A stretch of DNA of 64,000 nucleotides from CAWBXL01 sp963837365 (GCA_963837365.1 CAWIMW010000008.1:186001-250000); one strand, 5' to 3'. Numbered from the stretch's first letter, positions 8,679 through 18,431 are shown. A program made the numbers and translations. Notes: generated by a model not told the origin, from the sequence alone.

Positions 8679-10091
8679 ATGCACCCTTTAAGCGCAGCAG
8701 AAATGACCAAGGAATGGCACACTAATCCCCGCTGGACGGGCACTAAACGCCCCTACACCAGCCAGCAAGTCACCAAGCTGCGAGGATCCATTCAAGTTGA
8801 ACACACCCTGGCACGCCTGGGAGCGGAGCGGCTGTGGCTGCTGCTGCACCGTGAAGACTATGTTCCAGCATTAGGTGCGTTGACCGGAAATCAGGCAGTG
8901 CAGCAAGTGCGCGCCGGATTGAAAGCCATTTACCTGAGTGGCTGGCAGGTCGCGGCGGACGCCAATAACGCAGGGCATATGTATCCCGACCAAAGCTTGT
9001 ACCCAGCGGACAGCGTTCCCAATGTCATTCGCCGCATCAATAACTCCCTGATGCGCGCCGACCAAATCCACCACATGGACGGAAAAAACGGCGTCTATTG
9101 GATGGCCCCCATCGTGGCTGATGCCGAGGCGGGATTCGGCGGAACGTTGAATGCCCACGAACTCATGAAGATGATGATCGAAGCTGGGGCAGCCTGCGTG
9201 CATTTTGAAGATCAGCTCTCGTCCGCAAAAAAATGCGGACACATGGGCGGGAAAGTTCTGGTGCCGACTTCCGAAGCAATTCAAAAGCTGGTCGCCGCCC
9301 GCTTGGCCGCCGACGTTCTGGGCGTACCGACGTTAATCATGGCGCGCACGGATGCGAACAGCGCTCACCTGCTGACCAGCGACATCGATCCGCGCGACCG
9401 CGAGTTCGTCACCGGGGAGCGGACCCCAGAAGGTTTCTTCCACATTCGCGGAGGTCTGGATTCCGCTATCGCACGCGGGCTGGCCTACGCACCGTATGCC
9501 GACTTGATCTGGTGCGAGACGTCAGAACCAAACGTCGAAGAGGCACGCCGCTTCGCGAAGGCAATCCATGCCAAGTATCCCGGCAAAATGCTGGCTTACA
9601 ACTGCTCGCCTTCATTCAACTGGAAAAAGAAGCTCGACGACACCACCATCGCCAACTTCCAACCGGAACTGGCCAAGATGGGATATAAGTTCCAGTTCGT
9701 GACGCTGGCTGGGTTTCATGCTCTCAACCTGAGCATGTTCGAATTGGCACGCGGCTACAAGGACACCGGCATGACCGCATACTCACGCCTACAGGAAAAG
9801 GAATTCAGCCGTGAAGCCGAATATGGCTACGAAGCGGTGAAGCACCAACGCTTCGTGGGCACCGGATACTTCGACGCCCTAACCCAAGTGATCGCCGGAG
9901 GAGTGGCTTCCACTACCGCTCTCAACGGTTCAACCGAACAGGAACAATTTGCGGAAGTGCAACCGCTGGTACACACCAAGCACGGCCCTGACGCGGCCTG
10001 TCAGCCGATTCTGGGCGACTGTCCCTCTGCACACATGGTGACGGAAATTATTCCCGCACATCATGAAGAATTACTGCCTTCGGGAGACTAA
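8679..10091 (+). CDS. aceA: isocitrate lyase
   Basis: 470 residues from the ATG at 8679 (AAAGGA upstream). Landmarks are the catalytic loop KKCGHMGGKVL, GYIAGWQ-equivalent YLSGWQVAADAN, the metal-binding VADAEAGFGG and the NCSPSFNWKK block. It cleaves isocitrate to glyoxylate and succinate, feeding the divergently encoded malate synthase. The C-terminal ~50 residues (Ser/Thr/Gln-rich, ending in HHEELLPSGD) are typical of bacterial AceA. Confidence 0.95.
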   Translation: MHPLSAAEMTKEWHTNPRWTGTKRPYTSQQVTKLRGSIQVEHTLARLGAERLWLLLHREDYVPALGALTGNQAVQQVRAGLKAIYLSGWQVAADANNAGHMYPDQSLYPADSVPNVIRRINNSLMRADQIHHMDGKNGVYWMAPIVADAEAGFGGTLNAHELMKMMIEAGAACVHFEDQLSSAKKCGHMGGKVLVPTSEAIQKLVAARLAADVLGVPTLIMARTDANSAHLLTSDIDPRDREFVTGERTPEGFFHIRGGLDSAIARGLAYAPYADLIWCETSEPNVEEARRFAKAIHAKYPGKMLAYNCSPSFNWKKKLDDTTIANFQPELAKMGYKFQFVTLAGFHALNLSMFELARGYKDTGMTAYSRLQEKEFSREAEYGYEAVKHQRFVGTGYFDALTQVIAGGVASTTALNGSTEQEQFAEVQPLVHTKHGPDAACQPILGDCPSAHMVTEIIPAHHEELLPSGD

Positions 10092-10248
10092 TCAAGCGCG
10101 CCACGGGAGACAGCAATCAAGCTCCCGTGGCGCTCGGATGGCCAACGAAAACCCGACGTGGGGGGCAGGGCAGCGTAGCCTCAGAGCGTGTTCTTCCTGG
10201 TGCCGCCCGGACGTGGAAAACTTGTTGAAGTGGCTGGAGGCCCAACAG

Positions 10249-10812
10249 TCACTTGCGAGCATCTAGGGCGAGGTTCAGTTCAAGAACGTTCACTCGTGGC
10301 TCTCCGAGGAATCCGATCTGCCGGGGCTGGATGTGAGCGCGGACGAGCGCCATCATTTCGTCTTGTCTCAGGTGGCGCTCGCGGGCGACTCGAGGTACCT
10401 GAAAGTAGGCGGCGGCGGGCGTAATATCCGGATCAAGGCCCGAGGCAGAGGTCGTAACCAGATCAATCGGTACGGGCTTACCTGAATTTTCCGCCTGAAG
10501 AGCGGCCGCATCCTGGTTCACTCTATCGGCCAGTTTCTGATTGGTCGGGGCCAGATTTGTGCCGCCTGAATTCGTGGCGTCATACCCGCTTCCTGCCGCG
10601 GACGGACGCGAATGAAAGTACCCGGGCCCCGTGAAAGGCTGGCCGATGATTCGCGAACCCATCACCTGTCTGTTACGAACGACTAATTGTCCGTTTGCCT
10701 TGTCGGGAAACAGAACTTGCGCGACCACCGTCATCGCCAGCGGATAAATGAGCCCGAGCAAAACCGTCGTGACCAGCGTCATTAAGATGGAGATAGTGAG
10801 ATTTTTCTTCAT
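10249..10812 (-). CDS. kdpC: potassium-transporting ATPase subunit C
   Basis: 187 residues from the ATG at 10812 (AAGGA upstream; the TTG further upstream is less likely). A single N-terminal membrane helix (ILMTLVTTVLLGLIYPLAMT) is followed by a periplasmic domain with family blocks SRIIGQPF, YFHSRPSAAG, SGLDPDITPAAA and VARERHL. KdpC assembles with KdpA and KdpB in the inner membrane. It is the last gene of the kdp operon, 10 bases after kdpB. Confidence 0.95.
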   Translation of the reverse strand: MKKNLTISILMTLVTTVLLGLIYPLAMTVVAQVLFPDKANGQLVVRNRQVMGSRIIGQPFTGPGYFHSRPSAAGSGYDATNSGGTNLAPTNQKLADRVNQDAAALQAENSGKPVPIDLVTTSASGLDPDITPAAAYFQVPRVARERHLRQDEMMALVRAHIQPRQIGFLGEPRVNVLELNLALDARK

Positions 10813-10822
10813 AACTTTTTCC

Positions 10823-12859
10823 TTAGGCAAGGCGCATGGTCGTGATCAGCATGTCTATGAGCTTGATCCCAACGAATGGCACCACGATGCCTCCTAACCC
10901 GTAAATCAGCAGATTGCGCCGGAGCAGTGCAGCCGCGTTCATAGGGCGATACTTGATTCCGCGAAGCGCCAGGGGAATCAGGGCGATGATGACGACGGCG
11001 TTAAAGATGACCGCCGACAGCACCGCTGACTGAGGCGTTCTCAAGTGCATGATGTTGAGTGTGTTCAGCACCGGGAAGGTGGCGGCGAACATGGCTGGAA
11101 TAATCGCGAAATACTTGGCGACGTCATTGGCGATCGAGAAGGTTGTGAGCGCACCTCGCGTCATCAACAGTTGCTTGCCGATCTCCACCACCTCGATGAG
11201 TTTGGTGGGATTGGAATCCAGGTCCACCATGTTACCGGCCTCTTTAGCGGCCTGCGTTCCGGTATTCATGGCCACGCCGACATCGGCTTGCGCCAGTGCG
11301 GGGGCATCGTTCGTGCCATCGCCCGTCATGGCGACCAACTTACCGTCGCTTTGTTCCCGGCGGATCAGGTCCATTTTGTCTTTCGGAGTCGCTTGAGCAA
11401 GAAAATCATCGACGCCCGCTTCGCGCGCGATGACGGCGGCCGTGAGCGGATTATCACCCGTGATCATCACCGTGCGGATGCCCATGGCGCGAAGCTGTTC
11501 GAACCGTTCGCGCATCCCGCCCTTCACAATGTCCTTGAGTTCAATCACACCCAGAGCGCCGCGCTCGCGCTCGGCCACCACTAGGGGCGTACCGCCGGAA
11601 CGGGCAATCTGATCAACACTGGCTCGCACTTCGTCCGGCAGCGGTTTGCCGTTCTCGCGCAAATAGCGCTCGACCGCCTCGGCCGCACCTTTGCGGATCT
11701 CGAATCCGTTCATATTTATGCCCGACATCCGAGTCTGGGCAGAAAACGGCACAAACTGCGCCTGGTGCGACGCAAATTCTCTTCCGCGCAGTTCGTATTT
11801 TTCCTTTGCCAGCACGACGATGGATCGGCCCTCGGGAGTTTCGTCAGCCAGAGACGAAAGCTGGGCCGCGTCGGCGAGTTCTGATTCATTGACGCCGGGT
11901 GCAGGTACGAAGCGCGAAGCTTGTCGATTGCCGAGAGTGATGGTGCCGGTTTTATCGAGCAGCAAGGTGTTGACGTCACCGGCTGCCTCGACCGCCCGCC
12001 CGGACATGGCAAGCACGTTGTGCTGAACCAGGCGATCCATGCCCGCAATACCAATCGCGGATAGTAGTCCACCAATGGTGGTGGGAATCAGGCAAACAAG
12101 GAGCGACACCAGAACGAATATGGTTTGTGGCGATCCGGAGTAAATGGCGAACGGCTGTAGGGTGACAACCGCCAGCAGGAAGATGATGGTCAATCCCGCG
12201 AGCAGGATGTTGAGTGCGATTTCGTTCGGAGTCTTCTGCCGCTCCGCGCCTTCTACCAGCGCAATCATGCGATCGAGGAACGTTTCGCCGGGGTTGGAGG
12301 TGATTTTCACCTTGATTTGGTCCGACAGCACACGCGTGCCGCCCGTCACGGCCGAGCGGTCTCCGCCACATTCCCGAATCACGGGAGCGGATTCGCCAGT
12401 GATGGCCGACTCATCCACCGATGCGACACCCTCGATGATTTCTCCGTCTCCGGGAATGAACTCTCCGGCTGAGGCGAGCACGACATCGCCGGTGCGGAGT
12501 TGCGAGCTCGGGACCTTCTCCATTGATCCGTTGGCCAGAAGGCGAATAGCGACAGTCTCTGAGCGGGCCTTCCGGAGCGTTTCGGCCTGGGCTTTACCTC
12601 GGCCTTCGGCCATTGCCTCTGCGAAGTTGGCGAACAGCACCGTGAACCACAGCCACAGAGTGATCTGCAAATTGAAGCCAAACGCCTGATGTGGGTTCTG
12701 AATCAGCAGCACGGTCGTAATCACACTGCCGACTTCCACGACGAACATGACCGGATTCCGCATCATGGTACGAGGATCCAGCTTGACGACGGCGTCGAGC
12801 AGCGCCCGGCGGACGATCTTCGAGTTCCAGACCGATTTGTGTGATGGTTTAGTGGCCAT
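10823..12859 (-). CDS. kdpB: potassium-transporting P-type ATPase, catalytic subunit B
   Basis: 678 residues. It has the P-type ATPase signature DKTGTITLGNR with the phosphorylated Asp, SAITGESAPVI in the actuator domain, MITGDNPLTA and VAMTGDGTNDAPALAQADVG in the nucleotide/phosphorylation domains, and KdpB-type membrane helices. It hydrolyses ATP to drive K+ uptake through KdpA. It lies 6 bases downstream of kdpA in the same operon. Confidence 0.97.
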   Translation of the reverse strand: MATKPSHKSVWNSKIVRRALLDAVVKLDPRTMMRNPVMFVVEVGSVITTVLLIQNPHQAFGFNLQITLWLWFTVLFANFAEAMAEGRGKAQAETLRKARSETVAIRLLANGSMEKVPSSQLRTGDVVLASAGEFIPGDGEIIEGVASVDESAITGESAPVIRECGGDRSAVTGGTRVLSDQIKVKITSNPGETFLDRMIALVEGAERQKTPNEIALNILLAGLTIIFLLAVVTLQPFAIYSGSPQTIFVLVSLLVCLIPTTIGGLLSAIGIAGMDRLVQHNVLAMSGRAVEAAGDVNTLLLDKTGTITLGNRQASRFVPAPGVNESELADAAQLSSLADETPEGRSIVVLAKEKYELRGREFASHQAQFVPFSAQTRMSGINMNGFEIRKGAAEAVERYLRENGKPLPDEVRASVDQIARSGGTPLVVAERERGALGVIELKDIVKGGMRERFEQLRAMGIRTVMITGDNPLTAAVIAREAGVDDFLAQATPKDKMDLIRREQSDGKLVAMTGDGTNDAPALAQADVGVAMNTGTQAAKEAGNMVDLDSNPTKLIEVVEIGKQLLMTRGALTTFSIANDVAKYFAIIPAMFAATFPVLNTLNIMHLRTPQSAVLSAVIFNAVVIIALIPLALRGIKYRPMNAAALLRRNLLIYGLGGIVVPFVGIKLIDMLITTMRLA

Positions 12860-12865
12860 AAATCC

Positions 12866-14665
12866 TCAAAATGTCTTTCCCGCACGCATGAGCAAATGCT
12901 CGAGAATGGGGCCCAGGCTGAGCGCTGGAAAAAAGGTCAGCGCACCAACGATCAGAATGACCCCGATCAACAGCATCGTAAACAGCGGCGTGGTCACGGG
13001 GAATGTCCCAAGCGATGGCGGAACGTATTTCTTTTGCGCCAGGTTTCCGGCAATTGCCAGCATGGGAATGATCATCAGGAAGCGGCCCGCCAGCATGGTG
13101 ATCCCGATGGTTGTGTTGTACCAGAGTGTGTTGACCGCCAGACCTCCGAAAGCCGAGCCGTTGTTGCCGGCGCCGGAAGTGAACGCGTACAAGATTTCGC
13201 TCAGCCCATGGGGGCCAGGATTGAGAATGGCGGAGGCCCCATAGGGCTTCACCGTGGAGATTGCTGAGAACGCGAGTATGAGCAGCGGGAAAATCAAAGC
13301 GACCAACATGGCCATTTTCACGTCGTACGCCTCGATCTTCTTGCCGAGGTACTCGGGGGTGCGGCCGACCATCAGTCCAGCGATGAATACCGCCAGGACA
13401 ATGTAGATCAACATTCCATACATGCCCGCGCCCACACCTCCGAAAATCACCTCGCTGAGCATGATGTTGATGAGCGGTACCATCCCACCGAGCGGCGTGA
13501 AGGAATCGTGCCAGCCGTTGATGGCGCCGCAACTCGCATCCGTTGTGGCAGTGGCCCAGAGCGCGGTGTTCGCAATTCCAAACCGGACTTCCTTGCCTTC
13601 CATGTTTCCGCCCGCCTGAAGTGCGGTGGCCCGCTGGTCCACGTGTGCAAGCAGAGGATTGCCCTGTGCCTCCGCCCAATAGACAGTGCTCACGCCGGCC
13701 AGGAAGAGAATCGCCATCGCCGACCAGACCGCCCAGCCATGCTTTTGCGAGCCGGTCATGCGTCCTAGCGTGTAGGTCAGTCCCGACGAGACTGCGAATA
13801 TTCCAAACATCTCGATCAAGTTCGATAGCGGCGTCGGATTTTCGAAGGGATGAGCGCTATTCGCGTTAAAAAAACCGCCACCGTTTGTGCCCCATTCCTT
13901 TATGAACTCCTGTGACGCAACCGGCCCCTGCGCAATCGTCTGTTCCGTAACGGTATCCATCACCGGCTTGCCCGCTGCATCCACCATCGGCTTACCGTCG
14001 GATCCGTTTCTTTGTACTTGCTGAGGTTCGACAAGCTTCACAGTGTCATAAGGCCGGAGGTTCTGCACCACACCCTGGGATACCAGCGCGAGCGTGCCAA
14101 CCACACAAAATGGCAACAGTACCCAGAGGGAGGCGCGCACCATGTCCACCCAAAAGTTGCCGATGGTTTGCATTTGCTTTCGTGCGACACCCCGGATGAA
14201 CGCGATTGCCAGTGCGATTCCAACTGCTGCGGACACAAAGTTGTGATATGCCAAGCCGGCCATCTGGGTGAAATAACTCATCGTTGTTTCGCCTGAGTAC
14301 GCCTGCCAGTTTGTATTCGTGGTAAAGGATGCGGCAGTATTGAAGGCTAGGTGCTCCGGTGCGACACCCGCGAACTTCTGCGGATTAAACGGCAAATATG
14401 CCTGAAGCCGCAGCATGGCGTACAGAACCAGCATGGACACAGCACTGAAGAACAGCATTGCTATGGCGTATTCCGTCCAATGCATCTCGTGATTTTCGTC
14501 CACTCCCGTGAGGCGATAGATCAGCCGCTCGATGGGACGTAATACGGGATCGAGAAAGGTCCGCTCCCGGCTGAATACGCGCGCCATAAACACGCCCAAC
14601 GGTTTTGTGACTGCAAGAATCAGCGCGAGGTACAAGGCGATTTGAAGCCAGCCATTCGTAGTCAT
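12866..14665 (-). CDS. kdpA: potassium-transporting ATPase, K+-binding subunit A
   Basis: 599 residues with about ten membrane helices. The four selectivity-filter-like loops are recognisable, for example FNTAASFTTNTNWQAYSGE, WGTNGGGFFNANSAHPFENP and TSGAGNNGSAFGG. It forms the K+ channel-like part of the KdpFABC complex. It starts directly after the kdpF stop codon. Confidence 0.97.
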   Translation of the reverse strand: MTTNGWLQIALYLALILAVTKPLGVFMARVFSRERTFLDPVLRPIERLIYRLTGVDENHEMHWTEYAIAMLFFSAVSMLVLYAMLRLQAYLPFNPQKFAGVAPEHLAFNTAASFTTNTNWQAYSGETTMSYFTQMAGLAYHNFVSAAVGIALAIAFIRGVARKQMQTIGNFWVDMVRASLWVLLPFCVVGTLALVSQGVVQNLRPYDTVKLVEPQQVQRNGSDGKPMVDAAGKPVMDTVTEQTIAQGPVASQEFIKEWGTNGGGFFNANSAHPFENPTPLSNLIEMFGIFAVSSGLTYTLGRMTGSQKHGWAVWSAMAILFLAGVSTVYWAEAQGNPLLAHVDQRATALQAGGNMEGKEVRFGIANTALWATATTDASCGAINGWHDSFTPLGGMVPLINIMLSEVIFGGVGAGMYGMLIYIVLAVFIAGLMVGRTPEYLGKKIEAYDVKMAMLVALIFPLLILAFSAISTVKPYGASAILNPGPHGLSEILYAFTSGAGNNGSAFGGLAVNTLWYNTTIGITMLAGRFLMIIPMLAIAGNLAQKKYVPPSLGTFPVTTPLFTMLLIGVILIVGALTFFPALSLGPILEHLLMRAGKTF

Positions 14666-14755
14666 CTAGAACTTCTCCGGGCGCAGCAACGCGTACAACA
14701 GATACAGGGTCAAACCGATGCTCGCAGCGAGAATTAGAACGGTTTCGAGAGTCAT
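14666..14755 (-). CDS. kdpF: KdpF, small membrane subunit
   Basis: 29 residues: one hydrophobic helix (ILAASIGLTLYLLYALL) ending RPEKF, the usual KdpF C-terminus. It stabilises the KdpABC complex in the membrane. The stop abuts the kdpA ATG. The gene is too short for most ORF callers. Confidence 0.9.
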   Translation of the reverse strand: MTLETVLILAASIGLTLYLLYALLRPEKF

Positions 14756-14757
14756 GT

Positions 14758-14844
14758 TTACCTCAGCCGATCGCACCAACGAACATAACCAATCGCCAGA
14801 ACAAAGAAGGCGACGGTGAGTGCGACAAAGATCAAATCCCACAT
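14758..14844 (-). CDS. 28-residue membrane micro-protein of the kdp operon
   Basis: One predicted membrane helix (LIFVALTVAFFVLAIGYV) ending RWCDRLR. It sits 2 bases before kdpF and 2 bases after another small ORF, so it is tightly embedded in the operon. Short ORFs ending in a CDRL-like tail occur upstream of kdpF in other bacteria, but I know of no proven function. A role as an accessory Kdp subunit or folding partner is inference from position. Confidence 0.65.
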   Translation of the reverse strand: MWDLIFVALTVAFFVLAIGYVRWCDRLR

Positions 14845-14846
14845 GG

Positions 14847-15008
14847 TTAGTCTGTCTCCTTCCCGTGCGCATCGCTCTTGAAGATGTCACGGAGGTCGTC
14901 AATCGCACTAAGAATGAAGACCACTGCGGAACCCAGAATTCCCAGGACGAAGATCGCTTCGAGGACCCGAATTCCGGCAATCACGAAGAATTGCTTGAAT
15001 GCGTCCAT
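14847..15008 (-). CDS. 53-residue membrane protein heading the kdp structural genes
   Basis: 53 residues: a central membrane helix (AIFVLGILGSAVVFILSAI) between a short N-terminal segment (MDAFKQFFVIAGIRVLE) and a charged cytoplasmic tail (DDLRDIFKSDAHGKETD). It is the first small gene after kdpE and is followed 2 bases later by the next micro-ORF. I do not recognise a named family. Its place in the operon suggests a Kdp-associated or K+-signalling role. Confidence 0.65.
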   Translation of the reverse strand: MDAFKQFFVIAGIRVLEAIFVLGILGSAVVFILSAIDDLRDIFKSDAHGKETD

Positions 15009-15073
15009 ACAGGTGATTGGAATTCGCGACGGCTAAAGGTTGGATAGAAAGTGCGTTAAAAGTGCGTAAATGG

Positions 15074-15766
15074 CTATTCGCCGGGTTCGAAGCGGTAGCC
15101 CACCCAAGGATCGGTGAGGATGTAGCGGGGGTTCTCTGGATCGAGTTCCAATTTCTTCCGCAGGTGATTCACGAACACCCGAACATATTCGGGCTGTTCG
15201 GTGCTGTTGGCGCCCCAGACGGCCCCAAGCAGCTTACGCGTGGTGATCACTTTCCTGGGATGCTGCGCGAGATAAACGAGGAGGTCAAACTCCTTCGGCG
15301 TGAGTCGAACCTCGCGGCCAGACACCGCAACACTGTGAGCGTCGAGATCGATGCGAAACTGACCATCTTCGATGAGGGATTGAGTGGTAGAAACTTCCTT
15401 CAAACGGCGCAAGTTCGCTCTGACACGCGCCAACAATTCATCCACCGAAAAGGGCTTGGTGACGTAATCGTCAGCGCCTGCATCCAAGGCTTCGATTTTG
15501 GTTTTCTCCTGATCGCGTACCGACAAAACGATGATGGGAGTCTCCGATACCTGCCGTATCCGGCGGCACAACTCAACCCCGTCAACATTCGGCATGGCAA
15601 GGTCGGTTACGACCAAGTCGGCGCGCCAATCTTTCATCAACTCCAGCGCGCTCTCCCCATCATGGGCGACGCGCACATCGTATTCGTGCGCCGTCAATGC
15701 AGTACGCAACACGCGAGTAATTTGCGGCTCATCATCAACCACCAGAATGTGGCGGCGATCTATCAT
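15074..15766 (-). CDS. kdpE: OmpR-family response regulator (KdpE)
   Basis: 230 residues: receiver domain (residues 1-120) with acidic pocket VVDDE, phospho-acceptor Asp in DLVVTDLAMP and Lys in VTKPFS, then a winged-helix DNA-binding domain ending DPWVGYRFEPGE. It overlaps the upstream kdpD N-terminal gene by 4 bases and precedes the kdp structural genes, so it should activate them when K+ or turgor falls. Its phospho-donor is presumably the DUF4118 kinase divergently encoded at 16983-18431. Confidence 0.93.
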   Translation of the reverse strand: MIDRRHILVVDDEPQITRVLRTALTAHEYDVRVAHDGESALELMKDWRADLVVTDLAMPNVDGVELCRRIRQVSETPIIVLSVRDQEKTKIEALDAGADDYVTKPFSVDELLARVRANLRRLKEVSTTQSLIEDGQFRIDLDAHSVAVSGREVRLTPKEFDLLVYLAQHPRKVITTRKLLGAVWGANSTEQPEYVRVFVNHLRKKLELDPENPRYILTDPWVGYRFEPGE

Positions 15767-16878
15767 TTGGTTTGGGTCACGATGTGGACATCCACGGATG
15801 GCGCGTTGCGCAGGAACTTGTGCACGGCGGACATATAAAGATAGCGCCGCCAGCCGCTGGTTGCCGAATGCCCAAAAACAACCTGGGTCACGTGCTTCTC
15901 ACGCACGTAGCCGGCAACCGTCTCGGCCACCTTTTCTCCCTTGAGCTTCACTACCTCGGCCTTAAGATTTTCCGCGAACTCGATATTACGCTGCAAGGTG
16001 CGCTGGTCCTGCGGATTGTCGTCCACCCCGGTGTCCACGTACACGACAATGAGGTCCCCTTTGATGGCTTGCGCCATTCGCCAGCCGCGCGCGATCAGGT
16101 ATTGCGCAGCGGGGTTCGAACTGATGCAGACAGCGATGCGCTCGTGCATGCCCGGCTGGTCAATGTGTTCTTTGTCGAGGTACGACTCCAGGCTTCGATC
16201 GACGACCTGGGTGGCCTGACGTAACGCCAACTCGCGAAGCGCGATGAGATTGCCGGGCCGAAAGAAATGTCCAAGAGCACGATCCGCACGTTCGAGTGGA
16301 TAGATGTCGCCGCGCTCCATGCGGTGACGGAGCGCCTCGGGAGTGAGGTCGGCCAGGACGATTTCATTGACCCGTTGCATGACCCAATCGGGTACCGTCT
16401 CGCGTACCGTCACACCTGTGATGTTGTGGACCATCGGAGTCATGCTTTCGATGTGTTGGACGTTCATGGTGGTGAGCACATCAATTCCCGCATCGAGCAA
16501 ATCCATTACATCTTCGTATCTCTTGCCGTGCTTACTGCCCTCGACATTGGTATGGGCAAGTTCGTCGACGACCACCACTTTGGGCTTCCGCCCAATGATC
16601 GCATCTACATCCATCTCCTCGAAGGTGGCCCCTTTGTAATCAAGCTCCCGGCGCGGAACGTCCGGCAATTTTGCCGCGAATTCAACGATCGGCTTGCGAC
16701 CGTGCGTTTCCACAATACCCACGACGACATCTTCCCCACGGCTGTGCCTGCGAATCGCCTCGCTGAGCATGCTGTAGGTTTTGCCCACCCCGGGGGCATA
16801 GCCGAGAAACAACTTAAGCAGCGCCTCCTTCTTAGGAGACGCTTCTTCCAACCACTGCTCTGGCGTCTTGCTGCCCAC
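15763..16878 (-). CDS. kdpD: stand-alone KdpD N-terminal sensor (KdpD + USP-like domains)
   Basis: 371 residues from a GTG at 16878. The KdpD domain (residues ~20-230) has the Walker A motif GYAPGVGKTY and a Walker B-like VVVVDELAHTN; a USP-like domain follows (residues ~245-365, with FGHSATSGWRRYLYMSAVHK). The protein stops where full-length KdpD (~900 residues) would enter its four membrane helices. The missing membrane and kinase part is a separate divergent gene starting at 16983. KdpD is therefore split into two polypeptides. The first-gene position in the kdp operon supports a regulatory role in K+/c-di-AMP sensing. Confidence 0.9.
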   Translation of the reverse strand: MGSKTPEQWLEEASPKKEALLKLFLGYAPGVGKTYSMLSEAIRRHSRGEDVVVGIVETHGRKPIVEFAAKLPDVPRRELDYKGATFEEMDVDAIIGRKPKVVVVDELAHTNVEGSKHGKRYEDVMDLLDAGIDVLTTMNVQHIESMTPMVHNITGVTVRETVPDWVMQRVNEIVLADLTPEALRHRMERGDIYPLERADRALGHFFRPGNLIALRELALRQATQVVDRSLESYLDKEHIDQPGMHERIAVCISSNPAAQYLIARGWRMAQAIKGDLIVVYVDTGVDDNPQDQRTLQRNIEFAENLKAEVVKLKGEKVAETVAGYVREKHVTQVVFGHSATSGWRRYLYMSAVHKFLRNAPSVDVHIVTQTK

Positions 16879-16982
16879 GATGCTATTGTCAACGAACTAC
16901 ACCGGTTTGCAGCATCGTTTATGCAGTTTTTATAACTTTCGACAACAGTAGAGGTACGGTCGGCATCTTCCTCGAATAGAAT

Positions 16983-18431
16983 TTGGACGTGCCGCGCTCC
17001 CTTCAGCGCCTATTGGTTCGGTTCGCCATTTGCTCGGCGGTAGTGGCTGCAATCACTGCACTGTACACCCGTTCCTTACATGTCAACCCAACCACGGTGG
17101 CGCTCACGCTCCTGGTAGCGGTTCTCGTGATTGCGGCTGCCTGGGGGTTGAGGTACTCGGTGTTCACGTCACTGATTGCTACAGCTTGTTTTAACTTCTT
17201 CTTTCTTCCCCCGGTACGGACGTGGACTATTGCCGATCCGCAGAATTGGGTTGCCCTCGCCGTCTTTCTGATCACCGCCATGATCGCCAGCCACCTGTCG
17301 GATAAGGCCAGGCGCCAAGCCAAGTCAGCCGAAAGCCGCCGCCACGAGATCGAACGGCTTTACTCCTTCAGCCAGCAACTGCTCATTAAGGAGAATGTGT
17401 TTGAATTGCTGAACGAACTGCCGAAGCAGATCGTCGATGAGTTTTCCGTTGCCGCTGCGGCGATCTTCCTGACTTCTGGTCAGAAGATCTACTACTCTGA
17501 CGTAGAGGCCCACTCCCAGCTCTCAGGGGAGGAGTTGAAAGCAGTCAGCCTGCGTGGCGAAGCCACCACCCACCCGGAGCGTGGCGTGATGTTCGTCCCC
17601 CTGCGAATTGGCGTCAGAAATGTCGGCAGCCTGGCGGTGATTGGCAATCTCTCCCGCCAAACGTTAGAGGCCATCGGCAGCCTGGTCGCGATTGCAACCG
17701 AACGCGCAGGGGCAGTGGAGAAGCTCTCGCACGCAGAGGCGGCACGGGAAAACGAGCGTTTGCGCTCGGCGCTGCTGGACGCCGTAGCCCACGAGTTCCG
17801 CACCCCACTCACCAGTATCAAAGCAGCAGCCTCAACTCTTTCTTCTGGGGTTCGTCTGGACGACGCGGCGCGGCGCGATCTGGTGACAGTGGTGGAGGAG
17901 GAAGCGGACCGGTTGAACCGCCTCGTCGGCGAGGCAGCGGAGATGGCCCAGCTCGACGCGCATCAGGTACATCTTGAGTTCGAAGTCCTGGACATCCGGG
18001 GTGTGGTCGATGCCGTGTTGAAAGAACCTTGGTTAGTGCCGGGACATCACGAAATCGACCGGATGGTTCCAGCCGATCTTCCTCGCGTGCGGATCGACAA
18101 GCAGCGAATCGCCGAGGTCATTCGTCATCTACTGGAAAACGCCGTGAAATACTCGCCGGTTGGCACTCCTATCCGTCTAATCGTCGAGCGCGCAGGGGAG
18201 TGTGTCCGGGTTAGTGTTGCGGACCAGGGTCCAGGAATCGACGATTTCGAGCAGTCGCTGATCTTCGAGAAGTTCTACCGCGGCCGCGGCCAGCGCGGTA
18301 TTCAAGGAACAGGCATGGGGTTACCGATCGCAAAAGCAATCATCGAAGCCCATGGCGGCACAATCGGGGTAACCAGCCAACTCGGCCGGGGATCGGTATT
18401 TCAATTCAGCCTGCCGGCGTTGGCAGACTGA
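16983..18431 (+). CDS. KdpD-type histidine kinase half (DUF4118-GAF-HisKA-HATPase)
   Basis: 482 residues from a TTG (a GTG at 16989 is equally possible; no strong ribosome site). Residues ~10-115 hold four membrane helices of the DUF4118 type including FNFFFLPPVRTWTI; then a coiled region, a GAF-like domain (~140-250), the H-box AVAHEFRTPLTSIKAAA, N-box LLENAVKYSP, DQGPGIDD and GTGMGLPIAKAI. It equals the C-terminal half of KdpD. It is divergent from the N-terminal half (kdpD at 15763-16878) and most likely phosphorylates KdpE. The separate promoter allows the kinase and sensor to be expressed at different ratios. Confidence 0.9.
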   Translation: MDVPRSLQRLLVRFAICSAVVAAITALYTRSLHVNPTTVALTLLVAVLVIAAAWGLRYSVFTSLIATACFNFFFLPPVRTWTIADPQNWVALAVFLITAMIASHLSDKARRQAKSAESRRHEIERLYSFSQQLLIKENVFELLNELPKQIVDEFSVAAAAIFLTSGQKIYYSDVEAHSQLSGEELKAVSLRGEATTHPERGVMFVPLRIGVRNVGSLAVIGNLSRQTLEAIGSLVAIATERAGAVEKLSHAEAARENERLRSALLDAVAHEFRTPLTSIKAAASTLSSGVRLDDAARRDLVTVVEEEADRLNRLVGEAAEMAQLDAHQVHLEFEVLDIRGVVDAVLKEPWLVPGHHEIDRMVPADLPRVRIDKQRIAEVIRHLLENAVKYSPVGTPIRLIVERAGECVRVSVADQGPGIDDFEQSLIFEKFYRGRGQRGIQGTGMGLPIAKAIIEAHGGTIGVTSQLGRGSVFQFSLPALAD

